DNA of 37,412 nucleotides from Salinibacteraceae bacterium (GTDB lineage: Bacteria; Bacteroidota; Rhodothermia; Rhodothermales; Salinibacteraceae): the NCBI GenBank assembly GCA_007124945.1, contig SLED01000352.1, positions 1 to 37,412 of the forward strand. Reading direction: 5' to 3'. The notes below the pieces were generated by a model. It did no database searches and was not told the DNA's origin. It saw only the letters and a program-made list of their open reading frames with translations. The translations under genes were made by a program, and so were the position numbers. Each line of letters starts with the position of its first letter. The stretch's first letter is position 1. This document shows, piece by piece, positions 27,110-35,139 of this stretch.

Positions 27110-27248
27110 ATGTGAGGGATTAATAATATCTCTGTTGGAATACCCAAACAGAAAAGGGCCAATGACAGCTACCGTCATCGGTTCCACTCCTCTGCACGTC
27201 CGAGTTCTCTTCACCCGGGTGTAGCTCAATCTTTTACCGTACAGCGCA

Positions 27249-28616
27249 ATGGCGAAAAAGAAAACACGATATGTTTGTCAGGAGTGCGGACATGAGGCGC
27301 CTCGCTGGATGGGGCAATGCACCGGATGCGGGCAGTGGAATACGCTCGTAGAGGAGGCGCAACGGAGCAAGGTGAAGGCCCGCGTAGCTCCCCGACCGAC
27401 CGCGAATGACGGACAGGACCGGCGGCCCATGGCTCTCCAGGACGTTCCGATGACAGGTGAGGTTCGCCTGCATACAGGCGTGGGAGAGTTCGACCGCGTC
27501 ATGGGAAATGGGATCATGCAGGGCTCACTCAATCTCATCGCCGGTGATCCGGGTATAGGAAAGAGTACGCTGATGACCGAGCTCGGCCGCCATCTTCCGC
27601 AGAGCTCGATACTGTATGTTACCGGGGAAGAGTCGCTAAAGCAGGTGAAACATCGGGCCCAGCGGCTCGGGGTTGACAGTGATACTTTTTTTGTGTTCGC
27701 CGAGACCAACGTGGAGGCCATCGTTTCGTCAGCACAGCGCATGAAGCCCGATCTTGTTGTTATCGATTCGATTCAAACGCTTTACCGTCCTGATATAGAA
27801 AGTGCACCGGGGTCGGTCACACAGGTTAGGGAGAGCGCGGCATCGCTGCTCTCGGTAACGAAGGACCTCAACTTTCCCACATTTCTTGTGGGGCATGTAA
27901 CCAAGAAGGGCACCATCGCAGGTCCTCGTGTGCTGGAGCACATGGTTGATACGGTGCTCTATTTTGAAGGGGATCAACACCATGCCTACCGTATTTTGCG
28001 CGCAGTCAAAAACCGTTTTGGTGCTGCCAACGAGATTGGTGTGTTTCAGATGTTGGAGTCCGGGCTAAAGGAGGTATCGAACCCGAGCGAGATATTTCTT
28101 TCGGAGCGAAGCTACGGTGCGAGCGGTTCTACTGTTGTCTGCTCGCTTGAAGGATCACGCCCGGTGCTGGTAGAGATTCAGGCACTGGTCACGTCTACGT
28201 CGTACGGCACGCCGCAGCGCACGGCCACCGGGTTTGACTACGGAAGACTTCAGATGCTGCTTGCAGTGCTGGAGAAGCGCGAAGGGTTGGGGCTTTCCAC
28301 GCATGACGTATTTGTAAATGTGGCGGGTGGCATGCGGCTGGATGAACCTGCGGTTGATCTCGGTGTGATCGTGGCGGTGGCGTCCTCATTTCGAGACATC
28401 CCGGCTGACACCGGCACGGTGCTTATAGGAGAAGTAGGCCTGAACGGGGAGGTCCGTACGATCGGTCAACTCGCACCGCGTCTTCGCGAGGCTGAAAAGC
28501 TGGGCTTCGAACGGGCAATCGTGCCACAGCGTAATCTGGACCAGGCTCCCAATCTTTCAAGTCTTGAGGTCAAGGGGGTGCGTCGCCTCGCGGATGTCTT
28601 AGATCTGACGTTATAG
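27249..28616 (+). CDS. radA: DNA repair protein RadA
   Basis: This 455-residue RecA-related helicase aids branch migration and processing of recombination intermediates. It has the complete layout: an N-terminal C4 zinc finger (Cys10, Cys13, Cys24, Cys27); a RecA-like ATPase core with Walker A GDPGIGKST (99-107) and Walker B DLVVIDSIQTL; the RadA-specific KNRFG motif near residue 255; and a Lon-protease-like C-terminal domain (about 285-450) without protease function. It diverges from mlaE. Downstream lies a bulged hairpin rather than a clear U-tailed terminator. Confidence 0.97.
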   Translation: MAKKKTRYVCQECGHEAPRWMGQCTGCGQWNTLVEEAQRSKVKARVAPRPTANDGQDRRPMALQDVPMTGEVRLHTGVGEFDRVMGNGIMQGSLNLIAGDPGIGKSTLMTELGRHLPQSSILYVTGEESLKQVKHRAQRLGVDSDTFFVFAETNVEAIVSSAQRMKPDLVVIDSIQTLYRPDIESAPGSVTQVRESAASLLSVTKDLNFPTFLVGHVTKKGTIAGPRVLEHMVDTVLYFEGDQHHAYRILRAVKNRFGAANEIGVFQMLESGLKEVSNPSEIFLSERSYGASGSTVVCSLEGSRPVLVEIQALVTSTSYGTPQRTATGFDYGRLQMLLAVLEKREGLGLSTHDVFVNVAGGMRLDEPAVDLGVIVAVASSFRDIPADTGTVLIGEVGLNGEVRTIGQLAPRLREAEKLGFERAIVPQRNLDQAPNLSSLEVKGVRRLADVLDLTL

Positions 28617-28632
28617 TCGTTTTTGACGGCCT

Positions 28633-28686
28633 CCCGAGCAAGCTCAGAGCCGGTTCAGATCAGAAATATACCGTTGAGCTCTCGGG
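28633..28686 (+). repeat. Long bulged hairpin after radA
   Basis: CCCGAG (28633-28638) plus AGCTCA (28641-28646) pair with TGAGCTCTCGGG (28675-28686), giving 12 bp interrupted only by a two-base CA bulge, around a 28-base loop. It begins 16 bases after the radA stop. No U run follows, so termination is possible but not standard. Confidence 0.35.
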
Positions 28687-28772
28687 TGACGGACGCCACC
28701 CTCAGATTCTAACGCAACAATCCGAGTTTCCAGACAATAACATGGGCTACCGACACGTTTACCCGTTACAGT

Positions 28773-28790
28773 AAGCTACGTCAGTAGCTT
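28773..28790. promoter_or_regulatory. Perfect inverted repeat upstream of the ECF sigma gene
   Basis: AAGCTAC (28773-28779) and GTAGCTT (28784-28790) are exact complements around GTCA, ending 24 bases before the sigma-factor ATG. Depending on the transcription start it could be an operator or a hairpin near the translation start. I could not identify a pair of ECF-type -35/-10 elements with confidence. Confidence 0.35.
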
Positions 28791-28814
28791 GACCTGCCGA
28801 CTCACACCCCCTTC

Positions 28815-29414
28815 ATGGTTCGCACGGACGAGGAGCTGGTTACAGCTTATATAGATGCGCATGATCAGGATGCTTTCCGAGAACTTGTGGAACGCCACAA
28901 GGACCGGATTTATGGCTACCTGCTGGGAATGGTTCATCGCCGAGATCTGGCGGATGACCTCTTCCAGGAGACCTTTTACCGGGTTGTGTCGGCTATGCAG
29001 CGCGAGCGAGGCGGGTATGAAGATCGAGGACGGTGGCTCGCCTGGGTTATGCGCATTGCCCGGAATACCACACTCGATCACATTCGCAAACGGAGCAAAT
29101 GGCAGGATGTGGACTCTGGCAATGACCGGGACGAGACCTCGTACTGGGAGCAGCTTCCTGCCCGCCAGGAATCGGCCGATTCGCTTCTACACCGCGCCGA
29201 GCAGCGGGAACTGCTCGATGAACTCATCCGGGAATTGCCTCCAGAGCAGCGTGAGGTGCTGTTGTTAAGGCAGGAAACCGACCTAACTTTCCGCGAAATT
29301 GGTAACCTTACCGATGTATCAATCAACACAGCGCTCGGACGCATGCGCTATGCCCTGGCCAACTTGCGAAAAATGTTGAGACAGCGAGAGCGAAATACGC
29401 CATCTGAAGTTTGA
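28815..29414 (+). CDS. ECF-type RNA polymerase sigma factor
   Basis: This 199-residue protein has the two-domain layout of extracytoplasmic-function sigma factors. Region 2 spans about 5-100: AFRELVERHKDRIYGYLLGM, DLADDLFQETFYRV, and WLAWVMRIARNTTLDHIRKRSK for -10 recognition. A charged linker follows. Region 4 (about 135-190) has LPPEQREVLLLRQETDLTFREIG and a helix-turn-helix reaching TALGRMRYALANLR. Region 3 is absent, as expected. It heads a three-gene unit: a putative anti-sigma gene begins 11 bases after its stop, and an exported protein gene follows. Envelope-stress control is the natural inference. Confidence 0.93.
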   Translation: MVRTDEELVTAYIDAHDQDAFRELVERHKDRIYGYLLGMVHRRDLADDLFQETFYRVVSAMQRERGGYEDRGRWLAWVMRIARNTTLDHIRKRSKWQDVDSGNDRDETSYWEQLPARQESADSLLHRAEQRELLDELIRELPPEQREVLLLRQETDLTFREIGNLTDVSINTALGRMRYALANLRKMLRQRERNTPSEV

Positions 29415-29425
29415 GGCCCAAGCTT

Positions 29426-30079
29426 ATGAATGAAAAGTTACAACTTTTGCTTCACCTTTACGGTGAGGTAGATGACCAAGAAGAGCGTGAACAGCTTCTT
29501 GCTAACGAATCACTCCAGAAAGAGTGGGACGAGCTGCAGCATGTGAAGCAGTCGCTTGACGAAAAGCGGCAAGCTTCACCATCTTCAGACGCAATCGAGA
29601 ATGTACTTGCGTTTGCCGAAAAGCAGTCGGCTACTCGAAGGAGGGAAGAAGCAGCCCATGACCGCGTAGCTGTCACTCGTCCACCGGAGCAGCGAAGAAG
29701 AAGTCGTTTGCTTACCTGGTCAGGTGCGGTCGCCACGCTAATGGTAGTGCTTGGGATTGGGTTCTGGGTACTGATGCCTTCTGAGAGTGAAATTAGAATA
29801 CCGGAGGCACCATCGACCGAACAATCACAATCTGTAGCACCGGCACCGGGCGAAGAGGCGGCTCCCGCCCTGACGGGTGCGCGTGCCGATGAGGAAGAAG
29901 TGATTCCTTCCTGGGACGAATTCGACGATCTTCGGAGTCTGCGATACCACCTTCGGGTACTGGAGACCCGCAGCCCAGAAGAGCAGTGGTTCGACCCAAC
30001 GGATCAGCAGTGGGATGTGGAGAGCGGCGCCACCCCAGGTTCTGCCATGTACCAGAAAACATCTCGGGACTTACCATGA
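29426..30079 (+). CDS. Putative single-span anti-sigma factor
   Basis: I do not recognise a specific family in this 217-residue protein. It has a charged, helical N-terminal part with an acidic start (LHLYGEVDDQEEREQL, 9-24) resembling an anti-sigma domain, one membrane span at about 95-117, and a C-terminal periplasmic part of about 100 residues that is Pro/Glu/Ala-rich. The HxxxCxxC zinc motif of ZAS anti-sigma factors is missing. Position directly after an ECF sigma gene plus this topology supports the call. The ATG at 29426 is chosen over an in-frame TTG at 29411 that overlaps the sigma stop. It shares ATGA with the next gene, indicating coupling. Confidence 0.7.
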   Translation: MNEKLQLLLHLYGEVDDQEEREQLLANESLQKEWDELQHVKQSLDEKRQASPSSDAIENVLAFAEKQSATRRREEAAHDRVAVTRPPEQRRRSRLLTWSGAVATLMVVLGIGFWVLMPSESEIRIPEAPSTEQSQSVAPAPGEEAAPALTGARADEEEVIPSWDEFDDLRSLRYHLRVLETRSPEEQWFDPTDQQWDVESGATPGSAMYQKTSRDLP

Positions 30080-30984
30080 GTACGCATATGAGTCGGCGTT
30101 CCCTCAGGCACGCCATCACGTTTATAGCAGTATTGCTCGTTGCAAGCTTATTTTCTTCAACAGCACCTGCACAATCACTGCACACCCTCATCATTGAGGA
30201 TGGTCAGGTTTATATCAATGGGCGGCTGGTTGCCGAATCAGAGTTACCACGGTCGCTGGACACATCGGGTGTCGAAGCCCGCTTCAGCTTCAGTGATGCG
30301 GTTGAGAGCGTGGTAGAGATAAACGACCGCCTCTTCAAAGTGGAGGATGGCCGGCTGGTAGACGTTGCGTCTACACAAGAGCGGCAGTCTCGGGTGGCGG
30401 TCTATTTTAGGCAGCAGGAGTCCGACCAGCGGGATACGCCGATACAGCTGCAACTCGGCGCCGACCAGAGAAGTGGTTCCGCTACCTCGCCCGCCTTCGC
30501 CGCAATGCAGCACCACACAACAGCGGTTCAGGAGCAGGTTAGGCAGCTACAACAGCTGATAGAAGGTCTTGACCGTGAGGAGATCGCGACAATTTTAGAA
30601 CAGTTGCAGGTGCACGCCACCCGTGCCTCGCGCTTCGCAGGAGATGTGGCTCTGCTCGAGATGCAGTCGTACCTCGAGGCGGTTCAGCAATCCGACGAGG
30701 AACTGCACGCTCGACTGATGCGCGAGCGAGAGCTTGAGCGGGAGTCTAAGATGCTTGCAGAACAGCTTCAGTCAGGCGAAGCGTCGCAGGAAGAAAGGGC
30801 GGAGCTGCGCGCCAAACTTTCGGAAATATTTGAGTTGAAGCAGCAGAACAGGCGCTCGGAAGTAGAGGAGCTTGAGCGCAAATTGGATAGACTTCAAAAG
30901 CGGCTGGAAAAACGCGAGCGTTTTCGAGACCGTATTATCGAGCGGCGGCTGGAACACCTACTCAACGCTGAGAAGGACCGGTAG
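30076..30984 (+). CDS. Exported coiled-coil protein of unknown function
   Basis: I do not recognise this 302-residue protein. It has a signal peptide (about 1-33, cut after APAQ). A compact, probably beta-rich part follows (about 35-125; LHTLIIEDGQVYINGRLV and VVEINDRLFKVEDGRLVDV look like strand pairs). From about 150 to the end the sequence is strongly helical and charged, rich in Glu, Arg, Gln and Leu with coiled-coil heptads. There is no membrane span after the signal, so it is likely periplasmic. Its ATG overlaps the stop of the putative anti-sigma gene (ATGA), so it belongs to the sigma operon and may be an envelope-stress sensor, chaperone or effector. An amidase gene follows after 231 bases. 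Confidence 0.75.
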   Translation: MSTHMSRRSLRHAITFIAVLLVASLFSSTAPAQSLHTLIIEDGQVYINGRLVAESELPRSLDTSGVEARFSFSDAVESVVEINDRLFKVEDGRLVDVASTQERQSRVAVYFRQQESDQRDTPIQLQLGADQRSGSATSPAFAAMQHHTTAVQEQVRQLQQLIEGLDREEIATILEQLQVHATRASRFAGDVALLEMQSYLEAVQQSDEELHARLMRERELERESKMLAEQLQSGEASQEERAELRAKLSEIFELKQQNRRSEVEELERKLDRLQKRLEKRERFRDRIIERRLEHLLNAEKDR

Positions 30985-31215
30985 AAATAATTGCCGCCGC
31001 TCCACGTGCACGGCAATCAGATCTGGTGTAGCGGTGTGGCCTTTAATCGCACGCAAAGAAAATTCCGCCAGCCAGCTCCGGGCATGGTGATTTTTCCGAG
31101 CCGGTTTTGTATCCTGTTCTGATGCTGGCGTGATGATTGCTGCAGAAATATGCAGTTAAGAGGTAGTTTGGTCGTCTACGCCACAAACGTTTGATCATCG
31201 TTCTGAGCACGCCTT

Positions 31216-32472
31216 ATGCAAACCGATACAACACGACCGGGGATGCGATTGTTGGCAGCAACGGTTCTGGGCTTTTTGCTCTGTTTCCTTTATCAGCCTG
31301 CGTCGGTGCAGGCGCAGGTGAGCGTCGACCGTATCTCGTTTGCCTCGCTGGGAGATGAGGGTGTGGTGCTACGCGTACATGCAGATGAGCCGGTAATGGC
31401 CTATCAGCAGCCGAAGGCGGATGAGGACGGGATGGTGCAGTGGACGCTGTTCAACACGCAGCTTTCACAATCTTTCGCTAAAGATGAGCTAAACGGCCCG
31501 CTTGCCTGGTATGGAATTGAGCAGTCCAATGGGCATCTACAATTCCGATTTGCTGTAGAGAACGTTGAGGATTACACCCTTGATGCCTACCGCGACCGAA
31601 CGACAAACCACGTTTTGTTGCGGGTGGCCCGCACGGGGGAAGTGAGCCGCATTGCTCAAGCTGAAGATGGCGGCGAGGAAACGGACTCCGAGCCACCGGT
31701 CAGTACGGCGAGCCTCTCGCCGAGAAGTACCATGCCCGCCTCCGGCGAAGCATCCGACCGCTGGAGGCTCGACACCGTTGTCATTGATGCGGGGCATGGT
31801 GGGCACGATCCCGGTGCGATTGGTCCAGGGGGGGTCCGCGAAAGTGATGTGGCGCTCGCTACGGCGCTCCGTCTGGGAGAGTACATCGAGGAGCGTATGG
31901 ACGGCGTTGACGTGGTGTACACGCGCACCGGGGATTATTTTGTCGAGTTGCACGAGCGCGGCCGCATCGCCAACGAGGCAGGAGGGAAGCTTTTCATCTC
32001 GCTCCATGCTAATAGCGCAAGAAACAGGCGCGCCGCGGGATCAGAGACCTGGATTCTGGGAACGCATCGAACCGAAGAAGCCCGCCGGGTGATGGAGCAG
32101 GAGAACAGCGTAATTCAGTTTGAGCGTGATCCGGATCGGTATGATGACTTTCAGGAACGCTCCAATAGCATCCGCCAGACACTCGCTCACAGCACGTACA
32201 TGCGGAGCAGCGAACAGCTGGCCAGCCTGATACAAGATCAGTTTGCTGATCGCGTGCACCGCACCAGCCGCGGCGTAAAACAAGCGCCGTTCATCGTTCT
32301 GTGGCGCGCATCAATGCCGGCGGTCCTCGTCGAACTCGGCTTCCTCTCCAATGCCGATGAAGCGCGCTTCCTCAATAGCGAACGAGGGCAAATCTATATG
32401 GCCAGTGCCGTCTTCCGGGCGGTGCGCGAGTTTAAAGATCAGTACGAGAAAGGTCTCTTCGTCCAAAATTAG
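31216..32472 (+). CDS. N-acetylmuramoyl-L-alanine amidase (Amidase_3)
   Basis: This 418-residue periplasmic enzyme cuts the amide bond between muramic acid and the stem peptide in septal or turnover peptidoglycan. A signal peptide covers about 1-34 (cut after SVQAQ). Residues 35-140 resemble an AMIN-like localisation domain, and a Ser/Pro/Glu linker follows. The Amidase_3 domain (about 185-415) has zinc ligands His194 (DAGHGG), Glu209 (VRESDVAL) and His264 (SLHANS), and catalytic Glu373 in VLVELGFLSN. An insert at about 300-350 corresponds to the regulatory-helix region of AmiB/AmiC, so an EnvC/NlpD-type activator may be needed. The zinc and catalytic residues appear complete. Confidence 0.93.
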   Translation: MQTDTTRPGMRLLAATVLGFLLCFLYQPASVQAQVSVDRISFASLGDEGVVLRVHADEPVMAYQQPKADEDGMVQWTLFNTQLSQSFAKDELNGPLAWYGIEQSNGHLQFRFAVENVEDYTLDAYRDRTTNHVLLRVARTGEVSRIAQAEDGGEETDSEPPVSTASLSPRSTMPASGEASDRWRLDTVVIDAGHGGHDPGAIGPGGVRESDVALATALRLGEYIEERMDGVDVVYTRTGDYFVELHERGRIANEAGGKLFISLHANSARNRRAAGSETWILGTHRTEEARRVMEQENSVIQFERDPDRYDDFQERSNSIRQTLAHSTYMRSSEQLASLIQDQFADRVHRTSRGVKQAPFIVLWRASMPAVLVELGFLSNADEARFLNSERGQIYMASAVFRAVREFKDQYEKGLFVQN

Positions 32473-32490
32473 CAGGTGCTTTCCCCACAA

Positions 32491-33024
32491 ATGCCCACCG
32501 TAGCTGAGCTGCGCAACGCCATCCGTACCATCCCTGACTTTCCAGAGCAAGGGATTCAGTTTAAAGACATCACCCCGATCCTGGCATCACCGGCACTGCT
32601 TAGCACCGCTATTCACGAATTAGCAGCGCCGTTTGCCGACAGCGGAATCACGAAGGTGGTGGGGATCGAGGCGCGCGGGTTCATCCTCGGACCGCTACTC
32701 GCACAGGAGCTCGGCGCAGGCTTCGTGCCGATCAGGAAGAAGGGAAAGCTACCTGCGGAAACCGTTTCAGCTACTTACGAGCTGGAATATGGCAGCGATA
32801 CGGTAGAGATGCACGCCGACGCTGTGTTAGCGTCTGACGAGGTGCTGATCCATGACGATGTCATAGCTACCGGTGGTACAGCAGCCGCCGCCGCAGACCT
32901 TGTTAGGCGGGCTGGAGGAAGCGTGCTCGGCTATTCATTTCTTCTGGAGCTCTCCTTTCTTGAGGGCCGTTCACGGCTCGATAAGGAAATACCGTACCAC
33001 GCCCTCATCCGCGTCAACGAGTAG
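32491..33024 (+). CDS. apt: Adenine phosphoribosyltransferase
   Basis: This 177-residue cytoplasmic enzyme salvages adenine to AMP using PRPP. FPEQGIQFKDITPIL is the N-terminal signature, GIEARGFILGP the substrate-site region, RKKGKLP the flexible-loop start, and VLIHDDVIATGGT (118-130) the PRPP motif. The ATG at 32491 gives the canonical length; a GTG at 32476 would add five residues. It follows the amidase gene after 18 bases, so readthrough expression is likely, and converges on ridA. Confidence 0.96.
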   Translation: MPTVAELRNAIRTIPDFPEQGIQFKDITPILASPALLSTAIHELAAPFADSGITKVVGIEARGFILGPLLAQELGAGFVPIRKKGKLPAETVSATYELEYGSDTVEMHADAVLASDEVLIHDDVIATGGTAAAAADLVRRAGGSVLGYSFLLELSFLEGRSRLDKEIPYHALIRVNE

Positions 33025-33061
33025 GTGGGACGTTAACCTGCGTCAGGATCTGCCGACGTGC

Positions 33062-33469
33062 CTACTTCACCGCAACGCAGGAGATCTCGACACGTGCCTG
33101 ACGCGGAAGGGAGCCTACCTCTATCGCAGCGCGAGCCGGTGGCTGGTCGTTGAAGTACCGGGCATATACCTCGTTCACCGTCGCGTAGTGGTTAATGTCC
33201 GATAGATACACGGTGCACTGAACAACGTGAGCATAGGACATACCAGCCGCCTTGAGCACTGCACCCAGGTTTTTCATAACCTGCTCTGCTTCCGCCTCAA
33301 CACTGGAGGTAACCATGCTCCCGGACTCCGGATCGATCGGAATTTGGCCGGAGCAGTAGAGCGTATCGTTAACCAGCACAGCCTGACTATACGGCCCGAT
33401 CGCTGCCGGGGCCTGCGGGGTTTTGATGGTCGTGCGTTCAGACGGCGGAACGGGAGTGCGTTGGCTCAT
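33062..33469 (-). CDS. ridA: RidA-family enamine/imine deaminase
   Basis: This 135-residue protein belongs to the RidA (YjgF/YER057c/UK114) family, trimeric enzymes that hydrolyse reactive 2-aminoacrylate-type enamines and imines. The signatures are AIGPYSQAVLVNDTLYCSGQIPIDP near the start and PPARAAIEVGSLPRQARVEI at the end, where Arg113 is the catalytic arginine. NLGAVLKAAGMSYAHVVQCTVYL lies between. The length is typical. It converges on apt with 37 bases between the stops. Confidence 0.94.
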   Translation of the reverse strand: MSQRTPVPPSERTTIKTPQAPAAIGPYSQAVLVNDTLYCSGQIPIDPESGSMVTSSVEAEAEQVMKNLGAVLKAAGMSYAHVVQCTVYLSDINHYATVNEVYARYFNDQPPARAAIEVGSLPRQARVEISCVAVK

Positions 33470-33664
33470 AGCGGTAGAATCTGGTTTGGAATGACAGTGT
33501 AAACTCGCGCTACTTGCCGTGCAAATACAAGCGAAAATTGGTCAAAGACAGTACCGTTAACTTGGCGACGATACCTCCCAACGACCCGGGCGGACAATTG
33601 ACTTACCGGTGAGATTCGTTTTACTTGCCCACGCTCACTTGTACTGTCCATTACCACCACTGCT

Positions 33665-34471
33665 ATGGATCTACAGCTTTCAGGCACGGTGGCTTTTGTA
33701 GCCGGTGCCAGCAAAGGACTTGGTTATGCCGCAGCACATGCCATTGCCAGGGAGAAAGGACACGTCGTCATTTGCTCGCGGTCGAAAGAGAATATTAAGG
33801 CTGCCTCTGCGAGGATTCGCGAGGACGTTGAGGGTGCCAAGGTGGAAGGCCTCGCGTGTGACGTGACCGATGCCGGCGAGGTAGCGGACGCCGTGCGGCA
33901 GACCGTCGACCGATTTGGTAAACTGAATATCTTAATTACGAATGCCGGCGGACCTCCGTCCGGTGCGGCTACGGATTTTTCAAGGGAGGACTGGCAGAAA
34001 GCGTTTGAGCTAAATCTCCTGAGCACCATCACGCTCTGCGAAGAGGCTACCCCGCACTTGCGGAAGGCTGCGGCTGAAGATGGCTTCGCCCGTATTCTGA
34101 TGATTACGTCAGCTGCCGCCAAGGAGCCCATCCCGCGACTTGCGCTCTCGAATACCGCCAGGGCGGGTGTCCTCGGATACATGAAGAGTCTTGCACATGC
34201 GCTCGGACCGGACGGCATCACCGTGAACTCGATATTGCCGGGCTACACGAAAACTGAGCGCTTGGAGCAGCTTGCGGATGCGTCGCGGAAGGAGGATGAG
34301 CGCAGCCGGGAGCAGGTGTTCGACGCGTGGGCCGAGAATAACATGCTGAAGCGGATAGGCGATCCGGCTGAATTTGGTGCGGCAGCAGCATTCCTTGTGA
34401 GCAAACCGGCTGCGTATATCACTGGTGTGGCGCTTGCGGTTGACGGTGGGCGTACCCGCCATTTACTGTAA
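33665..34471 (+). CDS. SDR-fold protein lacking the canonical Tyr/Lys pair
   Basis: This 268-residue protein has a short-chain dehydrogenase/reductase fold: a dinucleotide loop GASKGLG (14-20), CDVTD, ITNAGG (91-96), a catalytic-type Ser149 in MITSAAAKEP, the motif VNSILPGYTKT, and the C-terminal ITGVALAVDGG. The YxxxK catalytic motif expected 13 residues after the serine is instead Ser162-Asn-Thr-Ala-Arg166. I recall an atypical SDR subgroup (labelled BKR-like) in which SNxxR occupies this place, so the change is probably a subfamily trait, not a mutation. Reductase activity is therefore doubtful or uses other residues. No Shine-Dalgarno is visible; ridA diverges upstream, and the rhodanese gene converges after 11 bases. 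Confidence 0.85.
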   Translation: MDLQLSGTVAFVAGASKGLGYAAAHAIAREKGHVVICSRSKENIKAASARIREDVEGAKVEGLACDVTDAGEVADAVRQTVDRFGKLNILITNAGGPPSGAATDFSREDWQKAFELNLLSTITLCEEATPHLRKAAAEDGFARILMITSAAAKEPIPRLALSNTARAGVLGYMKSLAHALGPDGITVNSILPGYTKTERLEQLADASRKEDERSREQVFDAWAENNMLKRIGDPAEFGAAAAFLVSKPAAYITGVALAVDGGRTRHLL

Positions 34472-34482
34472 CCCCGCTCTCT

Positions 34483-35022
34483 TTACTCTTCCGAAGGTTC
34501 GGAGGCACGGAGAGGACGCTGTAGTAATTGTCCCCACCAGCGATCGTACGGGTGCACTTGTTCCACCGCCTCGCCATCACGGTAGACCGGATGCCCGTCG
34601 TTGGCCCATTTGAATATTGAGCCTTCCAGGTTGTGCACATTGATAAATCCGGCATTCTGCAACCTTTCTGCCACCGCCGCGGAGCGATGTCCGACCGAGC
34701 AATAGGTCACGATCGGCGTGGCTGCCTGGGCATGCTCCAGAAAGGCAAAGGCGGTCTCATCTGGATCTACACGCGTGGCCCCCAGCAAATGACTGACGGC
34801 GAATTCTTCCTCCTCCCGCACATCCAATAAGATGGGCGGGTCCAGGGAAGGGTCGTCAAGCCACTGCGCCAACGAATCCACCGGTATCGACTGCGCGTGG
34901 GGGTAGTCTTCCTCTATCTGTTGATGTACAAAAGACCAGGTGACCGAATTGTCACAACCGCTAAGACCGGAGAGGAGGAGAGAGGCCGCAAGAAGCGGAA
35001 GTGTTATGCGAAATGTTGACAT
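34483..35022 (-). CDS. Rhodanese-domain lipoprotein
   Basis: This 179-residue protein carries a lipoprotein signal (LSGLSGC, lipidated Cys23) and a single rhodanese domain (about 45-155). PILLDVREEEEFAVSHLLGA is the N-terminal signature. The active-site loop CSVGHR follows in VTYCSVGHRSAAVAERL with Cys108, and the domain ends FINVHNLEGSIFKW. Such domains carry persulfide sulfur or bind phosphate-like groups. Here it would sit on the periplasmic face of a membrane, so substrate and partner are unknown. It diverges from the tRNA thiolase gene mnmA, a sulfur enzyme, but lies in another compartment. Confidence 0.9.
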   Translation of the reverse strand: MSTFRITLPLLAASLLLSGLSGCDNSVTWSFVHQQIEEDYPHAQSIPVDSLAQWLDDPSLDPPILLDVREEEEFAVSHLLGATRVDPDETAFAFLEHAQAATPIVTYCSVGHRSAAVAERLQNAGFINVHNLEGSIFKWANDGHPVYRDGEAVEQVHPYDRWWGQLLQRPLRASEPSEE

Positions 35023-35139
35023 AGTAGGAGATGAAACGCACGCGACGGCGCCGGGAAGAGAGGGTGAGCGGTAGGAACGCTACAAAGTGCGCGTCGTTCG
35101 CTTAAGCTGAGTTATTGAAAAATGCGGTGCTTAGATATC

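Noticed and set aside
30990-31017. ATTGCCG...CGGCAAT hairpin after the exported coiled-coil gene
   Set aside because: A 7-bp stem with a 14-base loop and no T run; too weak to call a terminator.
31184-31193. CAAACGTTTG palindrome upstream of the amidase gene
   Set aside because: Short, single occurrence, and the -33/-7 spacing does not fit a promoter; chance is a sufficient explanation.
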